The notes below the pieces were generated by a model. That model made no database searches. It was not told the origin of the DNA and worked only from the letters and a program-made list of their open reading frames with translations. A DNA stretch of 64,000 nt. It comes from Bacteroidales bacterium (lineage in GTDB: Bacteria > Bacteroidota > Bacteroidia > Bacteroidales > UBA932). The position numbers and the translations under genes are program-made. The DNA lies in the NCBI GenBank assembly GCA_017480345.1, contig JAFVAU010000025.1, positions 124,001 through 188,000 on the forward strand. The letters run 5' to 3'. Below, piece after piece: positions 42,044 to 51,989 of this stretch. Numbering within the stretch: the first letter of the stretch is position 1; each line of letters opens with the position of its first letter.

Positions 42044-42598
42044 CTACTGAGCCTGAGCCTGGGCCTGGAGTTCGGCCTGGAGGCTTTCGAGGGTGCGGCT
42101 GTCAGGGATGTTCATGGCCTTGCGGGCCTCGGGAGTGATGTCAATCACCTTGGTCTCATCGAAGTAGATGGCCTGGGAAACGTCGAACAAGGCGGTAAGC
42201 CCCTTGGCCTTGGCAATGTCGGAAACAATCTTGTTGGCCTTCTCCTGGATGGGAGCGGTGAGCTGGGCCTGCTGCTGCTGAAGTTCCTGGGAGATGGACT
42301 GCTGGAATTCCTGGATACGGTTCTGGATTTCCATGAGCTCACGCTCCTTGCTTTCCTTGATGGCGGCCGTCCAGGTGGCCTGCTTCTGCTGATACTGGGT
42401 CATCTTGCCTTGGTACTCTTCCAGCATGGAGGAATAGGTTTCCTCGGCCTCTTTCTGGGAGGCGGCAATGGCCTCGCGGGCTGCATCCATTTCGGGAGCC
42501 AACATCACAATCTCATTGAAGTTCACACGGCCGAACTGCTGGGCAGAGGCAGTGAGGGTAGCAAGTGCCGCAAGGGCGATGACAAAAAGTTTTTTCAT
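42044..42598 (-). CDS. OmpH/Skp-like periplasmic chaperone
   Basis: 184 aa from ATG 42598 (a longer frame to 42622 starts in the upstream gene's tail). Signal peptide ends TASAQ; the body is a long glutamine-rich coiled coil (YSSMLEEYQGKMTQYQQKQA, IQEFQQSISQELQQQQAQL), as in Skp, which escorts outer-membrane proteins. It directly follows bamA, its functional partner, and ends in QAQAQAQ. Confidence 0.88.
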   Translation of the reverse strand: MKKLFVIALAALATLTASAQQFGRVNFNEIVMLAPEMDAAREAIAASQKEAEETYSSMLEEYQGKMTQYQQKQATWTAAIKESKERELMEIQNRIQEFQQSISQELQQQQAQLTAPIQEKANKIVSDIAKAKGLTALFDVSQAIYFDETKVIDITPEARKAMNIPDSRTLESLQAELQAQAQAQ

Positions 42599-42662
42599 AT
42601 TTACAATTAATTTAATTTTCAATAACGTACCGGAGCATTATGCTATCAAATACCGTACCTTA

Positions 42663-45245
42663 CTAGAATTGCTGGCCCAGAACAAAGTGGAACTGGCTCT
42701 TTCCGTTGGTGGCGTCGTCAAATCCGTAGCCCCAGTCCACACCCAGCAGGCCGATCATCGGGAGGAACACCCTCACGCCCACACCGGCGCTGCGCTTGAT
42801 ATGGAAGGGATTGAACTCGCGGATGTCGCTCCAGCAGTTACCGCCTTCCAGGAACACCAGGGCATAGATGGTGCTCTGCGGCTGCAGAATGACCGGGTAA
42901 CGAAGTTCCATCGTGAACTTGTCATACAGGTTACCGGCATAGCTGATACCGTTCTGGCTGTAAGGCGTAACCTTACGGGGCGTTAGGGAGTAGTCCGTGT
43001 AACCGCGGAGGGAAACGATTTCCGCACCGTAGGTCATGTAACCGGACATACCGTCACCACCCACCTGGAAGTTCTCGAAGGGAGAATAGCCCCAGTTGCG
43101 GTTATAATAGCCCAGGAAGCCGAACTGCGCCCGCGTCATGAGCACCAGGTCTCCCACCAGTTTGGTGTATACCGTTCCGTTGAACTTCCACTTGTGGTAT
43201 TCAATCCATTTGTAGCGCTGGGCTGCCGTCCAGTCGTCGTAATTCACGTCTCTCCAACTGTTCACCTTCACCTTGTCTCCGTTCTCGTCGTAAGTGTATC
43301 GGCGCAGCAGGGAGTACGGCGGCGTAAACTGCAGGGAAGCGGAGAACTCGGAACCCGTACGGGGATAAATCTGCTGGTCGGAGGAGTTGCGGGACAGATT
43401 GATGGTAAAGCTCAGGTTATGGGAAATACCGTCATTGAAGGCGAAATAGCTGTTGGTCCAGTTGGTGAGCTTGTAGGTTTGCCAGCTGGCCGAGCCGGAC
43501 AGGACGAAGTAGTTGTCCGGCCACTTGAGCCGCGTACCCAGGCCGGCGTTGAAACCAAACACCTCGAACATCTTGTCCGTGGAGAGGATGCCGATGGCCA
43601 GATAGGAGTCCGTCATCTTGGAATAGTATGCGGAAAGGCTCAGGGACGTAGGTTTCTTACCAAAGAGCCAGGGTTCGGTAAAACTGGCGCTGATGTTGGT
43701 GTAGTACTTGCCGTTGGTCTGGAAGCGGAACGCCAGGTTCTGGGCGTCTCCCAGCGGAACCGGCCGCCAGGCTCCCTTCTCCAGGATACGGCGGGTGGAG
43801 AAGTTGTTGAAGCTGATACCGGCCGTGAGCACGAAGGTGTTGCCGCCCCAACCGCCGGAGAGTTCCAGCTGGGAAGAAGGTTTCTCCTTTACATTATAGA
43901 CGATGTCTACCGTATTGTTGAGCTGGTTGGGCAGGATGGAATACCCGCCCTCCTTCATGATGGCTTCAGGGTCGAACTGGCCCATGGAGGCAATCTCTCG
44001 GATGGAACGCTCGAAATCCGACTGGCTGAACAGATAGCCCGGGCGCGTCATCACCTGGCGGCGGACCACCCGTTCGTTGGTGAGGTCGTTTCCGTTGATG
44101 ATTACGTCGTTGATGGTGGCGGGCTTGCCTTCCGCGATTCTCACCTCCAGGTCTACGGAGTCCTTCTGGATATTCACCTCTACAGGGGTGACCTGGAAGA
44201 AGAGGAAGCCGTTGTCACGGTACAGTTTGGACACGTCGTACTCGTTCTCCTTTCCGCCGCCCTTGAGGCGCTTGTTCAGGGTAACCATGTCGTAGACATC
44301 ACCCTTCTTGATCTGCAGGATATTGTTGAGCGCTTCCGTGGGATAGACGGAGTTGCCCGTCCAGGTAATGTTGCGGAAGTAGTATTTCTCACCCTCGTCG
44401 AAGACCATGTCGATGGCCAGGTGCTTTCCGTCCTTCGTATAATAGACGGAGTCCCTCACCAGACGGGCGTCACGGTAACCGGCCTCGTTGAAGGCATCCA
44501 GCACCGTCTTGCGGTCGTTCTCGTACTCCTTCTCCTTGAACTTCTTGGATTTGAAGAGGTTGTACCACTTGTTGGCGTGGGTTTCCTTCATGTTCTTGGC
44601 CAGTTTCCTTTCGGAGACATGCTTGTTGCCGATGAAATTGATGTCCTTGATGCGGACCTTGGGCCCTCTGTCCACGTTGAAGTTCACCCGCATGGCGCTA
44701 CGGATCATGGTATCCCGCACGGCATCCACGTTCACTTCCACCTTCAGGTAACCCTTTTCCTTATAATAGCGCTTGATGATATCTATGGAAGTATTCTTCA
44801 CATATTCCGAGTATTCCCGGCCGGGACGCAGGTTCAGACGCTCCTGGAGATCCTTCTTTTCTCCGGACTTGACACCGGAATACGTCCAGCGGGATACGCG
44901 GGGACGTTCCCGCACCACTACCTTGAACCAGGCGGTATCGGCCGATGCATTCAGGGAATCCACCACCACGGCCACGTCTTCGAAATAACGCTGGGCCACC
45001 AGGCGCCTGACGATGCTGGTGACGTCCTCTCCGGGGACGGTGACGGTCTGTCCCTTCTGCAAGCCCACCTGCTGCAGAATCTGATGCTCGTTGAAATACT
45101 GGTTCCCTTCGATTCCCACGCCGCCCACTACATATGACTTGGGACGGTTATAGTCTACTTCCACGCCCCTCACGCCGCTCTGGGCCCAAAGACCCCGGGC
45201 CGCCAGCATGAGAGCCGCAAAGCAAAGTATCTTTTTTACAGTCAT
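42663..45245 (-). CDS. bamA: BamA, outer-membrane protein assembly factor
   Basis: 860 aa with signal peptide (ARGLWAQ). Residues about 25-440 hold five POTRA domains (IEGNQYFNEHQILQQVGLQK, KVRIKDINFIGNKHVSERKL, INDVIINGNDLTNERVVRRQ); from about 460 a 16-strand barrel (SSQLELSGGWGGNTFVLTAG), ending FHFVLGQQF. The conserved RGF-like loop is probably RGY near 770 (VSLRGYTDYSL). It inserts beta-barrel proteins into the outer membrane. Operon with nadK, uppS and skp. Confidence 0.96.
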   Translation of the reverse strand: MTVKKILCFAALMLAARGLWAQSGVRGVEVDYNRPKSYVVGGVGIEGNQYFNEHQILQQVGLQKGQTVTVPGEDVTSIVRRLVAQRYFEDVAVVVDSLNASADTAWFKVVVRERPRVSRWTYSGVKSGEKKDLQERLNLRPGREYSEYVKNTSIDIIKRYYKEKGYLKVEVNVDAVRDTMIRSAMRVNFNVDRGPKVRIKDINFIGNKHVSERKLAKNMKETHANKWYNLFKSKKFKEKEYENDRKTVLDAFNEAGYRDARLVRDSVYYTKDGKHLAIDMVFDEGEKYYFRNITWTGNSVYPTEALNNILQIKKGDVYDMVTLNKRLKGGGKENEYDVSKLYRDNGFLFFQVTPVEVNIQKDSVDLEVRIAEGKPATINDVIINGNDLTNERVVRRQVMTRPGYLFSQSDFERSIREIASMGQFDPEAIMKEGGYSILPNQLNNTVDIVYNVKEKPSSQLELSGGWGGNTFVLTAGISFNNFSTRRILEKGAWRPVPLGDAQNLAFRFQTNGKYYTNISASFTEPWLFGKKPTSLSLSAYYSKMTDSYLAIGILSTDKMFEVFGFNAGLGTRLKWPDNYFVLSGSASWQTYKLTNWTNSYFAFNDGISHNLSFTINLSRNSSDQQIYPRTGSEFSASLQFTPPYSLLRRYTYDENGDKVKVNSWRDVNYDDWTAAQRYKWIEYHKWKFNGTVYTKLVGDLVLMTRAQFGFLGYYNRNWGYSPFENFQVGGDGMSGYMTYGAEIVSLRGYTDYSLTPRKVTPYSQNGISYAGNLYDKFTMELRYPVILQPQSTIYALVFLEGGNCWSDIREFNPFHIKRSAGVGVRVFLPMIGLLGVDWGYGFDDATNGKSQFHFVLGQQF

Positions 45246-45279
45246 TCCTAAGAAACGTTATCTTGCAAAGGTAAGCATT

Positions 45280-45984
45280 TTATTTCACTTTTCCATAGCG
45301 GCGGTCCCGCTGCGCATAGGCTTCCAGGGCCTTGGAAAATTCCTCCTTGCGGAAATCCGGCCACAGGACGTCCGTAAAATAGAATTCCGTATAGGCCGTC
45401 TGCCAGAGCAGGTAGTTGGAGATGCGGATTTCTCCGGAGGTGCGGATCAGAAGGTCCGGGTCCGGGATGCCGGCCGTGACCAGATAACGGTCGAAATCGG
45501 CCAGTTCCATCTTCTGGAAATCTTCCTTGGAGAGCTCCGAGGCCGCCTTTTTCATGGCCTGGAGGATGTCCCACTTGCCGCTGTAGCTTACAAAAAGGAT
45601 GAGGGTGGTGCCGTAGTCCTTGGAGGTAATCCGCTCCAACTCGTCGATGGTCTTGTTGATGGGGTCCGACAGGCGGGCGCGGTTTCCCAGCACCAGAAAA
45701 CGGACGCGGTTCTTCAGGAACGTCTCTGTCTCCTTTATCATGGCCTTCATCATCAGTTCCATGAGGGCGTTCACTTCATAGGCGGGACGGTTCCAGTTTT
45801 CTTCCGAGAAGGCATATACCGACAGGTATTCAATCCCCTTCTCAACGGCGAACTCAATGCAGGCGCGGACGCTCTCCACTCCTTCCGCATGGCCGTAGGT
45901 GCGATCCAGACCGCGGGCTTTGGCCCATCGGCCATTCCCGTCCATGATGATGGAGACGTGTTTGGGTAAGGTCTTGTTATCCAT
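45280..45984 (-). CDS. uppS: Undecaprenyl diphosphate synthase
   Basis: 234 aa. VSIIMDGNGRWAKARGLDRT near the N-terminus gives the catalytic Asp and the diphosphate loop; SVYAFSEENWNRP and DLLIRTSGEIRISNYLLWQT are the cis-prenyltransferase signature regions. It makes the C55 carrier lipid for peptidoglycan and O-polysaccharides. It overlaps nadK by 8 nt and precedes bamA by 34 nt. Confidence 0.96.
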   Translation of the reverse strand: MDNKTLPKHVSIIMDGNGRWAKARGLDRTYGHAEGVESVRACIEFAVEKGIEYLSVYAFSEENWNRPAYEVNALMELMMKAMIKETETFLKNRVRFLVLGNRARLSDPINKTIDELERITSKDYGTTLILFVSYSGKWDILQAMKKAASELSKEDFQKMELADFDRYLVTAGIPDPDLLIRTSGEIRISNYLLWQTAYTEFYFTDVLWPDFRKEEFSKALEAYAQRDRRYGKVK

Positions 45985-46801
45985 TGTTTCTCATATCTTC
46001 TCCCCAGAACAGACGCGAGGTAAGGGCCTTCACGAAGCCGGACTGGGCGAGCCGGATACGTTTAAGCGAAAATTGTGCCATCTCTACATGGATGCTCCAA
46101 TCCGGCTGGATTTCCACCACCCGGTTGTCCGTGGACATGGTGGCCCGGCCGTCCCGGGACTCGAAGGAAATGTCCACCTTGGCCGTCTCCGGCAGCACGA
46201 TGGGCCGCACGTTCAGGTTGTGCGGGGCGATAGGCGCCACCACCAGCACCTTGGTGTCCGGCATGCAAATGGGGCCGCCCACACTCAGGGAATACGCTGT
46301 AGAGCCGGAAGAGGTGGCCACGATGAGGCCGTCGGCCCAATAGGTGGGAAGCGGCTCTCCGTCAATGCTCACATGGATGCCCAGCACGGCCGATCCGGCA
46401 CGGTGCAGGGCTACCTCGTTCACGGAATAGGGCAGCATGCCGATGGTCTTGCGGGCCTCCGGTCCCTTGAGGGTGGCGTTGAGCACCGTGCGGTACTCGA
46501 TGCGGAAATCCCCTTCCACGAGGGCCCGGCTCACATCCTCGGGCCTGTTCTCGCAAAGGAAGCCGATGCGTCCGAAATTTACGCCAAGGATGGGAAGGCC
46601 GATATCGGCCACTACATGGGCTGCGGAGAGGAATGTGCCGTCTCCGCCCATGGAAAGCACCAGGTCCGTTTCCGGCTGGACATCGTTCTTCGTATGAATC
46701 TCATACACCTCAAAGGTGGCCTGCTCCAGGTCCTTCAGGAGCGAGAGCATGCGGGCATCGGCCCTGAGCTCATCTCTGAGAATGAAATACCCTATTTTCA
46801 T
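45977..46801 (-). CDS. nadK: NAD kinase
   Basis: 274 aa from ATG 46801 (a frame from 46819 starts before the promoter-defined transcript). LVLSMGGDGTFLSAAHVVAD is the GGDGT motif; NFGRIGFL and SGSTAYSLSVGGPICMPD complete the NAD-binding site. It phosphorylates NAD to NADP using ATP. First gene of the nadK-uppS-bamA-skp operon. Confidence 0.96.
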   Translation of the reverse strand: MKIGYFILRDELRADARMLSLLKDLEQATFEVYEIHTKNDVQPETDLVLSMGGDGTFLSAAHVVADIGLPILGVNFGRIGFLCENRPEDVSRALVEGDFRIEYRTVLNATLKGPEARKTIGMLPYSVNEVALHRAGSAVLGIHVSIDGEPLPTYWADGLIVATSSGSTAYSLSVGGPICMPDTKVLVVAPIAPHNLNVRPIVLPETAKVDISFESRDGRATMSTDNRVVEIQPDWSIHVEMAQFSLKRIRLAQSGFVKALTSRLFWGEDMRNNG

Positions 46802-46823
46802 GACAGTCTGTAAAATCAAACGC

Positions 46824-46831
46824 CAAAATTA
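46824..46831 (-). promoter_or_regulatory. -7 box of the nadK operon
   Basis: Minus strand TAATTTTG (46831-46824), 22 nt before the nadK start. Supports the start at 46801. Confidence 0.55.
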
Positions 46832-46853
46832 ACACATTTCTGATAAATTTCCT

Positions 46854-46861
46854 TATTTTTG
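46854..46861 (+). promoter_or_regulatory. -7 box of pdxJ
   Basis: TATTTTTG, 24 nt before the pdxJ ATG; divergent from the nadK promoter across a short shared region. Confidence 0.5.
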
Positions 46862-46885
46862 TGGAATATAAACGCAAAATGAAAG

Positions 46886-47608
46886 ATGACCAGACTCAGT
46901 GTCAATATTAATAAGGTGGCCACCCTGCGGAACGCGCGGGGCGGAAATGTGCCGGATGTCACCAAGGCAGCCCTGGATATTGAACGTTTCGGAGCGGAGG
47001 GCATCACCGTGCATCCCCGCCCGGACGAGCGCCACATCCGCTATGCCGACGTGCGGGAAATCCGCCCGCTCCTCAGGACGGAATTCAATATCGAGGGCAA
47101 TCCTACGGTGCAGAGTTTCGTGGACCTGGTGCTGGAAGTGGTTCCCGACCAGGTTACACTGGTGCCGGACGGGCTGGGCGCCATCACCTCCAACGCCGGT
47201 TGGAATACCCTGGAGAACAGAGAGCTCCTCACGGAACTTTGCAGGACCTTCCATTCCAAGGGCATCCGCACCTCCATCTTCATAGACCCGGACCCGCGCA
47301 TGGCCGAAGGGGCCGCCGCCTGCGGGGCGGACCGGGTGGAACTTTATACCGCCGCCTATGCGGAGGACTACCCCCGGAATCCCGGAGAGGCCATCGCCCC
47401 CTACCTCAAGGCCGCCAGAGCGGCCAGGGAATGCGGCCTGGGCCTGAACGCCGGGCACGACCTCTCCCTGGAAAACCTGGCTTATTTCATCCGCACCATC
47501 CCCTGGACGGACGAGGTTTCCATCGGCCATGCCCTCATTTCCGACGCCCTTTACCTGGGGCTGGAGAAAACAATTGGGGCCTATCTTTCGGAAATCCGTA
47601 AAAAATAG
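46886..47608 (+). CDS. pdxJ: Pyridoxine 5'-phosphate synthase
   Basis: 240 aa TIM barrel. [20 protein letters not shown] starts the family motif; [29 protein letters not shown] and [13 protein letters not shown] are the substrate loops. It condenses 1-deoxyxylulose 5-phosphate with 3-amino-2-oxopropyl phosphate. Single gene with its own -7 box and divergent from nadK. Confidence 0.96.
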   Translation: MTRLSVNINKVATLRNARGGNVPDVTKAALDIERFGAEGITVHPRPDERHIRYADVREIRPLLRTEFNIEGNPTVQSFVDLVLEVVPDQVTLVPDGLGAITSNAGWNTLENRELLTELCRTFHSKGIRTSIFIDPDPRMAEGAAACGADRVELYTAAYAEDYPRNPGEAIAPYLKAARAARECGLGLNAGHDLSLENLAYFIRTIPWTDEVSIGHALISDALYLGLEKTIGAYLSEIRKK

Positions 47609-47609
47609 T

Positions 47610-47617
47610 TAACTTTG
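47610..47617 (+). promoter_or_regulatory. -7 box of the skp-like gene
   Basis: TAACTTTG, 35 nt before the ATG at 47653, directly after the pdxJ stop. Confidence 0.55.
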
Positions 47618-47652
47618 CGCTCTTCAAGAATATATTTAAAACAGTAATTATA

Positions 47653-48261
47653 ATGAAAAAGACACTTCTTCTTTTTGGCGTCGCCGCTGCCGTGGTTCTC
47701 GCCGCATCCTGCAACCAGAACAACAATGGCGCCTCCCAGGACGCTCCCGCACAGGACAGCACCGCCGTGGCCGGCAGCATCGTCTACTTCAACATGGACA
47801 AGGTGATGCAGGGCTATGACATGGCCAACGACCTCAACTCCGTGTTCGAAACCAAGACCAGCGGCATCCAGGCAGAGATTGACCGTCGCGGCAAGAAACT
47901 CGAGAAAGACGCCAACGATTTCCAGAACAAGGTGGACAAAGGCCTCCTCACCACTTCCGTGGCCCAGGCCCAGTACCAGAAACTGCAGCAGCAGCAGCAG
48001 GAGTACCAGGAGTACGCCGTGCGCAAGCAGCAGGAAATGGCCGAAGAGCAGCAGGTGATGATGAACCAGATTGCCAACGCCATCGCCGAATTCGTGGCCC
48101 AGTATAACGAGGAGCACCAGTATGCCATGATTCTGGCCACCGCCGGCGGCATCCTCTCCACCCCCGTTGTCTGCGGAGACGCCCGTCTGGACATCACCGA
48201 AGACCTCCTTGCCGGCCTCAACGCCGCCTACATCAAAACCAAGGAAACTACTAAGAAGTAA
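47653..48261 (+). CDS. OmpH/Skp-like lipoprotein
   Basis: 202 aa with lipobox VLAASC and Asn/Gln-rich tether. The body is a Skp coiled coil (IVYFNMDKVMQGYDMANDLN, SGIQAEIDRRGKKLEKDAND, KLQQQQQEYQEYAVRKQQEM). It resembles the chaperone at 42044 but is lipidated, suggesting anchoring at a membrane. First gene of the plus-strand run that reaches the nigD-like gene. Confidence 0.82.
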   Translation: MKKTLLLFGVAAAVVLAASCNQNNNGASQDAPAQDSTAVAGSIVYFNMDKVMQGYDMANDLNSVFETKTSGIQAEIDRRGKKLEKDANDFQNKVDKGLLTTSVAQAQYQKLQQQQQEYQEYAVRKQQEMAEEQQVMMNQIANAIAEFVAQYNEEHQYAMILATAGGILSTPVVCGDARLDITEDLLAGLNAAYIKTKETTKK

Positions 48262-48264
48262 AAG

Positions 48265-49380
48265 GTGAGGATAGCCATCCTGTCCAGTTTCTATCCCCTC
48301 CGGGGAGGCATTTCCCAGTTCAACTCCAGCCTGCTGGAGGAACTGGGAAAATGTCATGATACCCTGGCCCTCAGTTTCTCCCGGCAGTACCCTTCCCTCC
48401 TCTTCCCCGGCAAGACACAGTATGTCACCCCTCAGGACGAGGCCCGGCCGGTGGAAGCCCGGGCCATCCTGGACACGGTGAATCCTCTTTCCTGGATCAA
48501 GACAGCCCGCACCCTCCGGAAATGGAAGCCGGACGTGCTGGTGATGCGCTACTGGATGAGCTGGTTCGCCCCTTCCCTGGGCTATGTAGCCCGTCACTGC
48601 GGCTGCAAGAGCGTGGTGGTGCTGGACAACGTGATTCCGCACGAACCCCACTGGTTCGACCGTCCGCTGAACCGCTGGTTCGTGAAGGGCTGCTCCGGTT
48701 TCATCGTCATGGCCGATGCCGTGGAAAAAGACCTCCTGGCCCTCCGCCCGGACGCCCGTTACATCCTCAGGCCCCATCCGCTGTATGCCCACTTCGGGGA
48801 GAAACTGCCCCGGGAAAAGGCCTTAGAGGCCCTGGGCCTGGATCCGGAGAAGAAGACCCTTCTGTTCTTCGGCCTCATCCGGGAATACAAGGGGCTGGAC
48901 ATCCTGCTGGAAGCCTTCCGGGACCTGCCGGAAGAGTACCAGCTGGTGGTGGCCGGAGAGCCCTACGGCTCCTTTGAAAAGTATCAGGCCATCCTGGACT
49001 CCCTCCCGGGAAAAGACCGCGTGAAAGTTTTCCCGGACTATATCCGGGATTCGGAGGTGAAGCGCTATTTCTCCGCGGCCGACCTGGTGGTCCTTCCTTA
49101 CCGCAGCGCCACCCAGAGCGGCATCAGCTCCGTCGCCTGCCACTTCGAGGTGCCCATGGTGGTCACCGACGTGGGAGGCCTGAGGAGCACCATCGGAGAA
49201 CGTGGCACGGGAATTGTGTCACCGGAAGTATCGGCCCCGGCCATACGGAAAGAAATCCTCCGTTATTTTGAAGAGCCTGAGCTCCGGGAAAACTGCCGCA
49301 AGGCCATCCTGGAGGAGAAGAAAAGGCTGGGCTGGGACGCCTTCGCCAAGGCACTCACAGACTTTGCCAATACGTTATAA
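48265..49380 (+). CDS. Glycosyltransferase family 4 protein
   Basis: 371 aa from GTG 48265, 3 nt after the previous stop. MRIAILSSFYPLRGGISQFN is the N-terminal Rossmann start; the C-terminal domain has the sugar-nucleotide loop KTLLFFGLIREYKGLDILLE and the E-x7-E region LPYRSATQSGISSVACHFEV. It adds a sugar to an envelope glycan; donor and acceptor are unknown. Confidence 0.88.
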   Translation: MRIAILSSFYPLRGGISQFNSSLLEELGKCHDTLALSFSRQYPSLLFPGKTQYVTPQDEARPVEARAILDTVNPLSWIKTARTLRKWKPDVLVMRYWMSWFAPSLGYVARHCGCKSVVVLDNVIPHEPHWFDRPLNRWFVKGCSGFIVMADAVEKDLLALRPDARYILRPHPLYAHFGEKLPREKALEALGLDPEKKTLLFFGLIREYKGLDILLEAFRDLPEEYQLVVAGEPYGSFEKYQAILDSLPGKDRVKVFPDYIRDSEVKRYFSAADLVVLPYRSATQSGISSVACHFEVPMVVTDVGGLRSTIGERGTGIVSPEVSAPAIRKEILRYFEEPELRENCRKAILEEKKRLGWDAFAKALTDFANTL

Positions 49381-49389
49381 ACAAGTACT

Positions 49390-51048
49390 ATGAAAGTTCA
49401 CATCGCCCTTGCCGCCACCCTCCTGCTGCTTGGCTCCGCCGCAGCCCTGGCCCAGGACTATACCCCTACCCCCGTCGCCATCTCCACGGAGAAGGTGAAA
49501 CTCAATGGTAAAGTGTATTATGCCCACCTGGTGATGGAGCGCCAGACGCTCTTCGGCATCGCCAAAGCCTATGGCGTAACGGAGGAGGAACTCTATCAGG
49601 CCAATCCCAGCCTCAAGGAAACGGGACTCCAGAAAAGCAGCATCCTGCTCATCCCGACAGAACCCCAGCCGGCTCCCGCCGTGCAGAAAGAAGCCCCCGG
49701 GAAGGAGACTCCGCAGGCACAGGGATACAAGGAGCATACCGTCCGCTGGTACGAAGACATCGATGACATTGCCCGCCGTTATGAAGTATCGGCCCAGGAA
49801 ATCCTGGATTTCAACGGACTCACCAGCCGAAAACTCACCACCCGTCAGGTGCTCAAGATTCCCGTGAAGGGAGTTGCGGCTCCGGCTCCCGTGGCTGCCC
49901 CTGTGGTGGCGGAGGAAACGCCCGCCCCCGCGGCCGATACGCTCGCACTCCAGGAACCCGTTCAGGAACCCGCGATGGAAGAATCGGCCGACAGCCTTCT
50001 TCTGGACGAGCGCACAAGGGATGTGGTGGACTTCTCCCTGCTGCTGCCCCTGAAGGCGGCCGGCGGCTCCAGCGAACTCAACATGGACTTCTACTCCGGC
50101 GTCCTGATGGCCCTGAGAGATCTGGAAAGCGAAGGCCTCAAGGTGCATTCCCATGTATATGACCTGTATGCCGGCATGCCGGACACCGAGGCCCTCTGCC
50201 GCTCGGACTTTGTGCTGGGCCCCATCGCCAACCGTGACCTGGAAGCTGTCCTGATGCGTCTGGACGGCCGTGTCCCGGTGATTTCCCCGCTGGACCAGAA
50301 AGCCGGTGCCCTGAGCATGGTATACCGCAACTTCATCCAGGCGCCCGCCGGAGCGGACAACCAGTACGAAGACCTGGGACAATGGGTTCAGGAAGACATG
50401 AGCCATGGAGACAAGATTCTCTTCGTGACGGAAAAGAACGCCGGTTCCGTGATGGCGTCCGTGAGCATCCGCAGCGCCCTGGCCCACCGCGGACTGGATT
50501 ACCAGATTCTCAACTACGGAATGAGCGAAGGCCGGCGGGTCCCCGACTCCCTGGCCCGCACCATGGTTAAAAACGGAGTCAACCGCGTAATCGTGGCCTC
50601 CGAGAGCGAGCCTTTCGTGGGAGATGTGGTCCGCAACCTGGGCATCATGCTTGGCAAAGGTTACAACGTGGTCATGTATGCTCCTTCCAAGACCCGGAAC
50701 TTCGATTCCATCGACGGAACGGCCCTCCACGACCTTTCCGCCCATATCAGTACGTCCTATCACGTGGAATACGGCAGCCCGCAGGTAGACCGCTTCGTGA
50801 GCGCCTACCGCGCCCTCTTCCGCACAGAACCCTCGCAGTTTGCCTTCCAGGGCTATGACACGGCCCGTTACTTTGTCCTGCGCGTGGCCCGCTACGGAAA
50901 CAACTGGACCCACAAACTGGGCCAGGAGAGAAGCCGCGGCCTGCATACGGACTTCCTCTTCGATGCGGATGAAAACCAGAACCGGCACAACATTGCCGTG
51001 CGTCGCATCATCTATCAGCCTGATTATACAACGACACTTATACATTGA
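49390..51048 (+). CDS. LysM protein with periplasmic-binding-protein-like domain
   Basis: 552 aa with signal peptide (AAALAQ). Two LysM domains (VMERQTLFGIAKAYGVTEEE; KEHTVRWYEDIDDIARRYEV) precede an Ala/Pro-rich linker and a type I substrate-binding fold from about residue 215 (NMDFYSGVLMALRDLESEGL, ILFVTEKNAGSVMASVSIRS, PSQFAFQGYDTARYFVLRVA). Similar proteins bind peptidoglycan fragments. It starts 10 nt after the GT gene. Confidence 0.85.
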   Translation: MKVHIALAATLLLLGSAAALAQDYTPTPVAISTEKVKLNGKVYYAHLVMERQTLFGIAKAYGVTEEELYQANPSLKETGLQKSSILLIPTEPQPAPAVQKEAPGKETPQAQGYKEHTVRWYEDIDDIARRYEVSAQEILDFNGLTSRKLTTRQVLKIPVKGVAAPAPVAAPVVAEETPAPAADTLALQEPVQEPAMEESADSLLLDERTRDVVDFSLLLPLKAAGGSSELNMDFYSGVLMALRDLESEGLKVHSHVYDLYAGMPDTEALCRSDFVLGPIANRDLEAVLMRLDGRVPVISPLDQKAGALSMVYRNFIQAPAGADNQYEDLGQWVQEDMSHGDKILFVTEKNAGSVMASVSIRSALAHRGLDYQILNYGMSEGRRVPDSLARTMVKNGVNRVIVASESEPFVGDVVRNLGIMLGKGYNVVMYAPSKTRNFDSIDGTALHDLSAHISTSYHVEYGSPQVDRFVSAYRALFRTEPSQFAFQGYDTARYFVLRVARYGNNWTHKLGQERSRGLHTDFLFDADENQNRHNIAVRRIIYQPDYTTTLIH

Positions 51049-51053
51049 TCCCC

Positions 51054-51983
51054 ATGGAAAAAGTCAAATGCCTGATTCTGGGCGGAGGTCCCGCAGGATT
51101 CACCGCCGCCATCTACGCGGCCCGCGCCAACCTGTCCCCAGTTGTGTATGAGGGAATCCAGCCGGGCGGACAGCTCACCACCACTACCATCGTGGAGAAC
51201 TTCCCCGGTTTCCCGGGCGGAGTGGATGCCAACACCCTCATGGACAAGATGCGGGAGCAGGCAAAAAGCTTCGGGGCCGATGTCCGCAGCGGCACCGCCA
51301 CCGCGGCAGACCTTTCCCATCGGCCTTTCAAAGTGGTGATTGACGGGGAAACGGAGCTGGAAGCCCAGACCCTCATCATCGCCACCGGCGCCCAGGCCCG
51401 TTATCTGGGACTCCCGTCAGAAGAGAAGTTCAAGGGGGCCGGCGTGAGCGCCTGCGCCACCTGCGACGGCTTCTTCTACCGCAAGCGCACCGTAGCCGTG
51501 GTGGGCGGAGGTGATACCGCCTGCGAAGACGCCCTGTACCTGGCTTCCCTGGCCAAGAAAGTGTACATGATTGTGCGCAGGGACGTTTTCCGCGCTTCCA
51601 AGATCATGCAGGAGAAAGTGTTCTCCACCCCAAACATCGAGGTGCTTTGGAACTGCAACACGCAGGAGGTGCTGGGAAACGAGATGGGTGTCACGGGAGC
51701 CCGCCTCCTGAAAAAAGACGGCACCGTTTTTGATATAGCCATCGACGGATTTTTCCTGGCCATCGGCCATACTCCCGCCTCGGAGCTCTTCGCTCCCTAC
51801 CTGGAGAGGGATGCAGCCGGGTACATCGTTACCAAGCCCGGCAGTTCGGAAACCGCCGTTTCGGGCGTTTATGCGGCCGGAGACGTGCAGGACCCGCGCT
51901 ACCGCCAGGCCATCACGGCGGCCGCCTCGGGATGCATGGCGGCCCGCGACGCGGAAAAATTCCTTTTGGAACAAGCAAATTAG
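51054..51983 (+). CDS. trxB: Thioredoxin reductase
   Basis: 309 aa from ATG 51054 (the TTG at 51045 is less likely). FAD-binding ILGGGPAGFTAAIYAARANL, active disulfide ACATCDGF near residues 134-137, NADPH-binding VAVVGGGDTACEDALYLASL. It recycles thioredoxin with NADPH. Overlap-like spacing to the LysM gene and a 6-nt gap to bamD. Confidence 0.95.
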   Translation: MEKVKCLILGGGPAGFTAAIYAARANLSPVVYEGIQPGGQLTTTTIVENFPGFPGGVDANTLMDKMREQAKSFGADVRSGTATAADLSHRPFKVVIDGETELEAQTLIIATGAQARYLGLPSEEKFKGAGVSACATCDGFFYRKRTVAVVGGGDTACEDALYLASLAKKVYMIVRRDVFRASKIMQEKVFSTPNIEVLWNCNTQEVLGNEMGVTGARLLKKDGTVFDIAIDGFFLAIGHTPASELFAPYLERDAAGYIVTKPGSSETAVSGVYAAGDVQDPRYRQAITAAASGCMAARDAEKFLLEQAN

Positions 51984-51989
51984 AGAAAG

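Noticed and set aside
43194-45137. 647-aa plus-strand ORF over bamA
   Set aside because: Valine-rich antisense frame created by high GC codon bias; bamA is full length with POTRA domains and barrel.
49375-51045. 556-aa minus-strand ORF over the LysM protein gene
   Set aside because: Antisense shadow; the plus-strand gene has signal peptide and two LysM domains.
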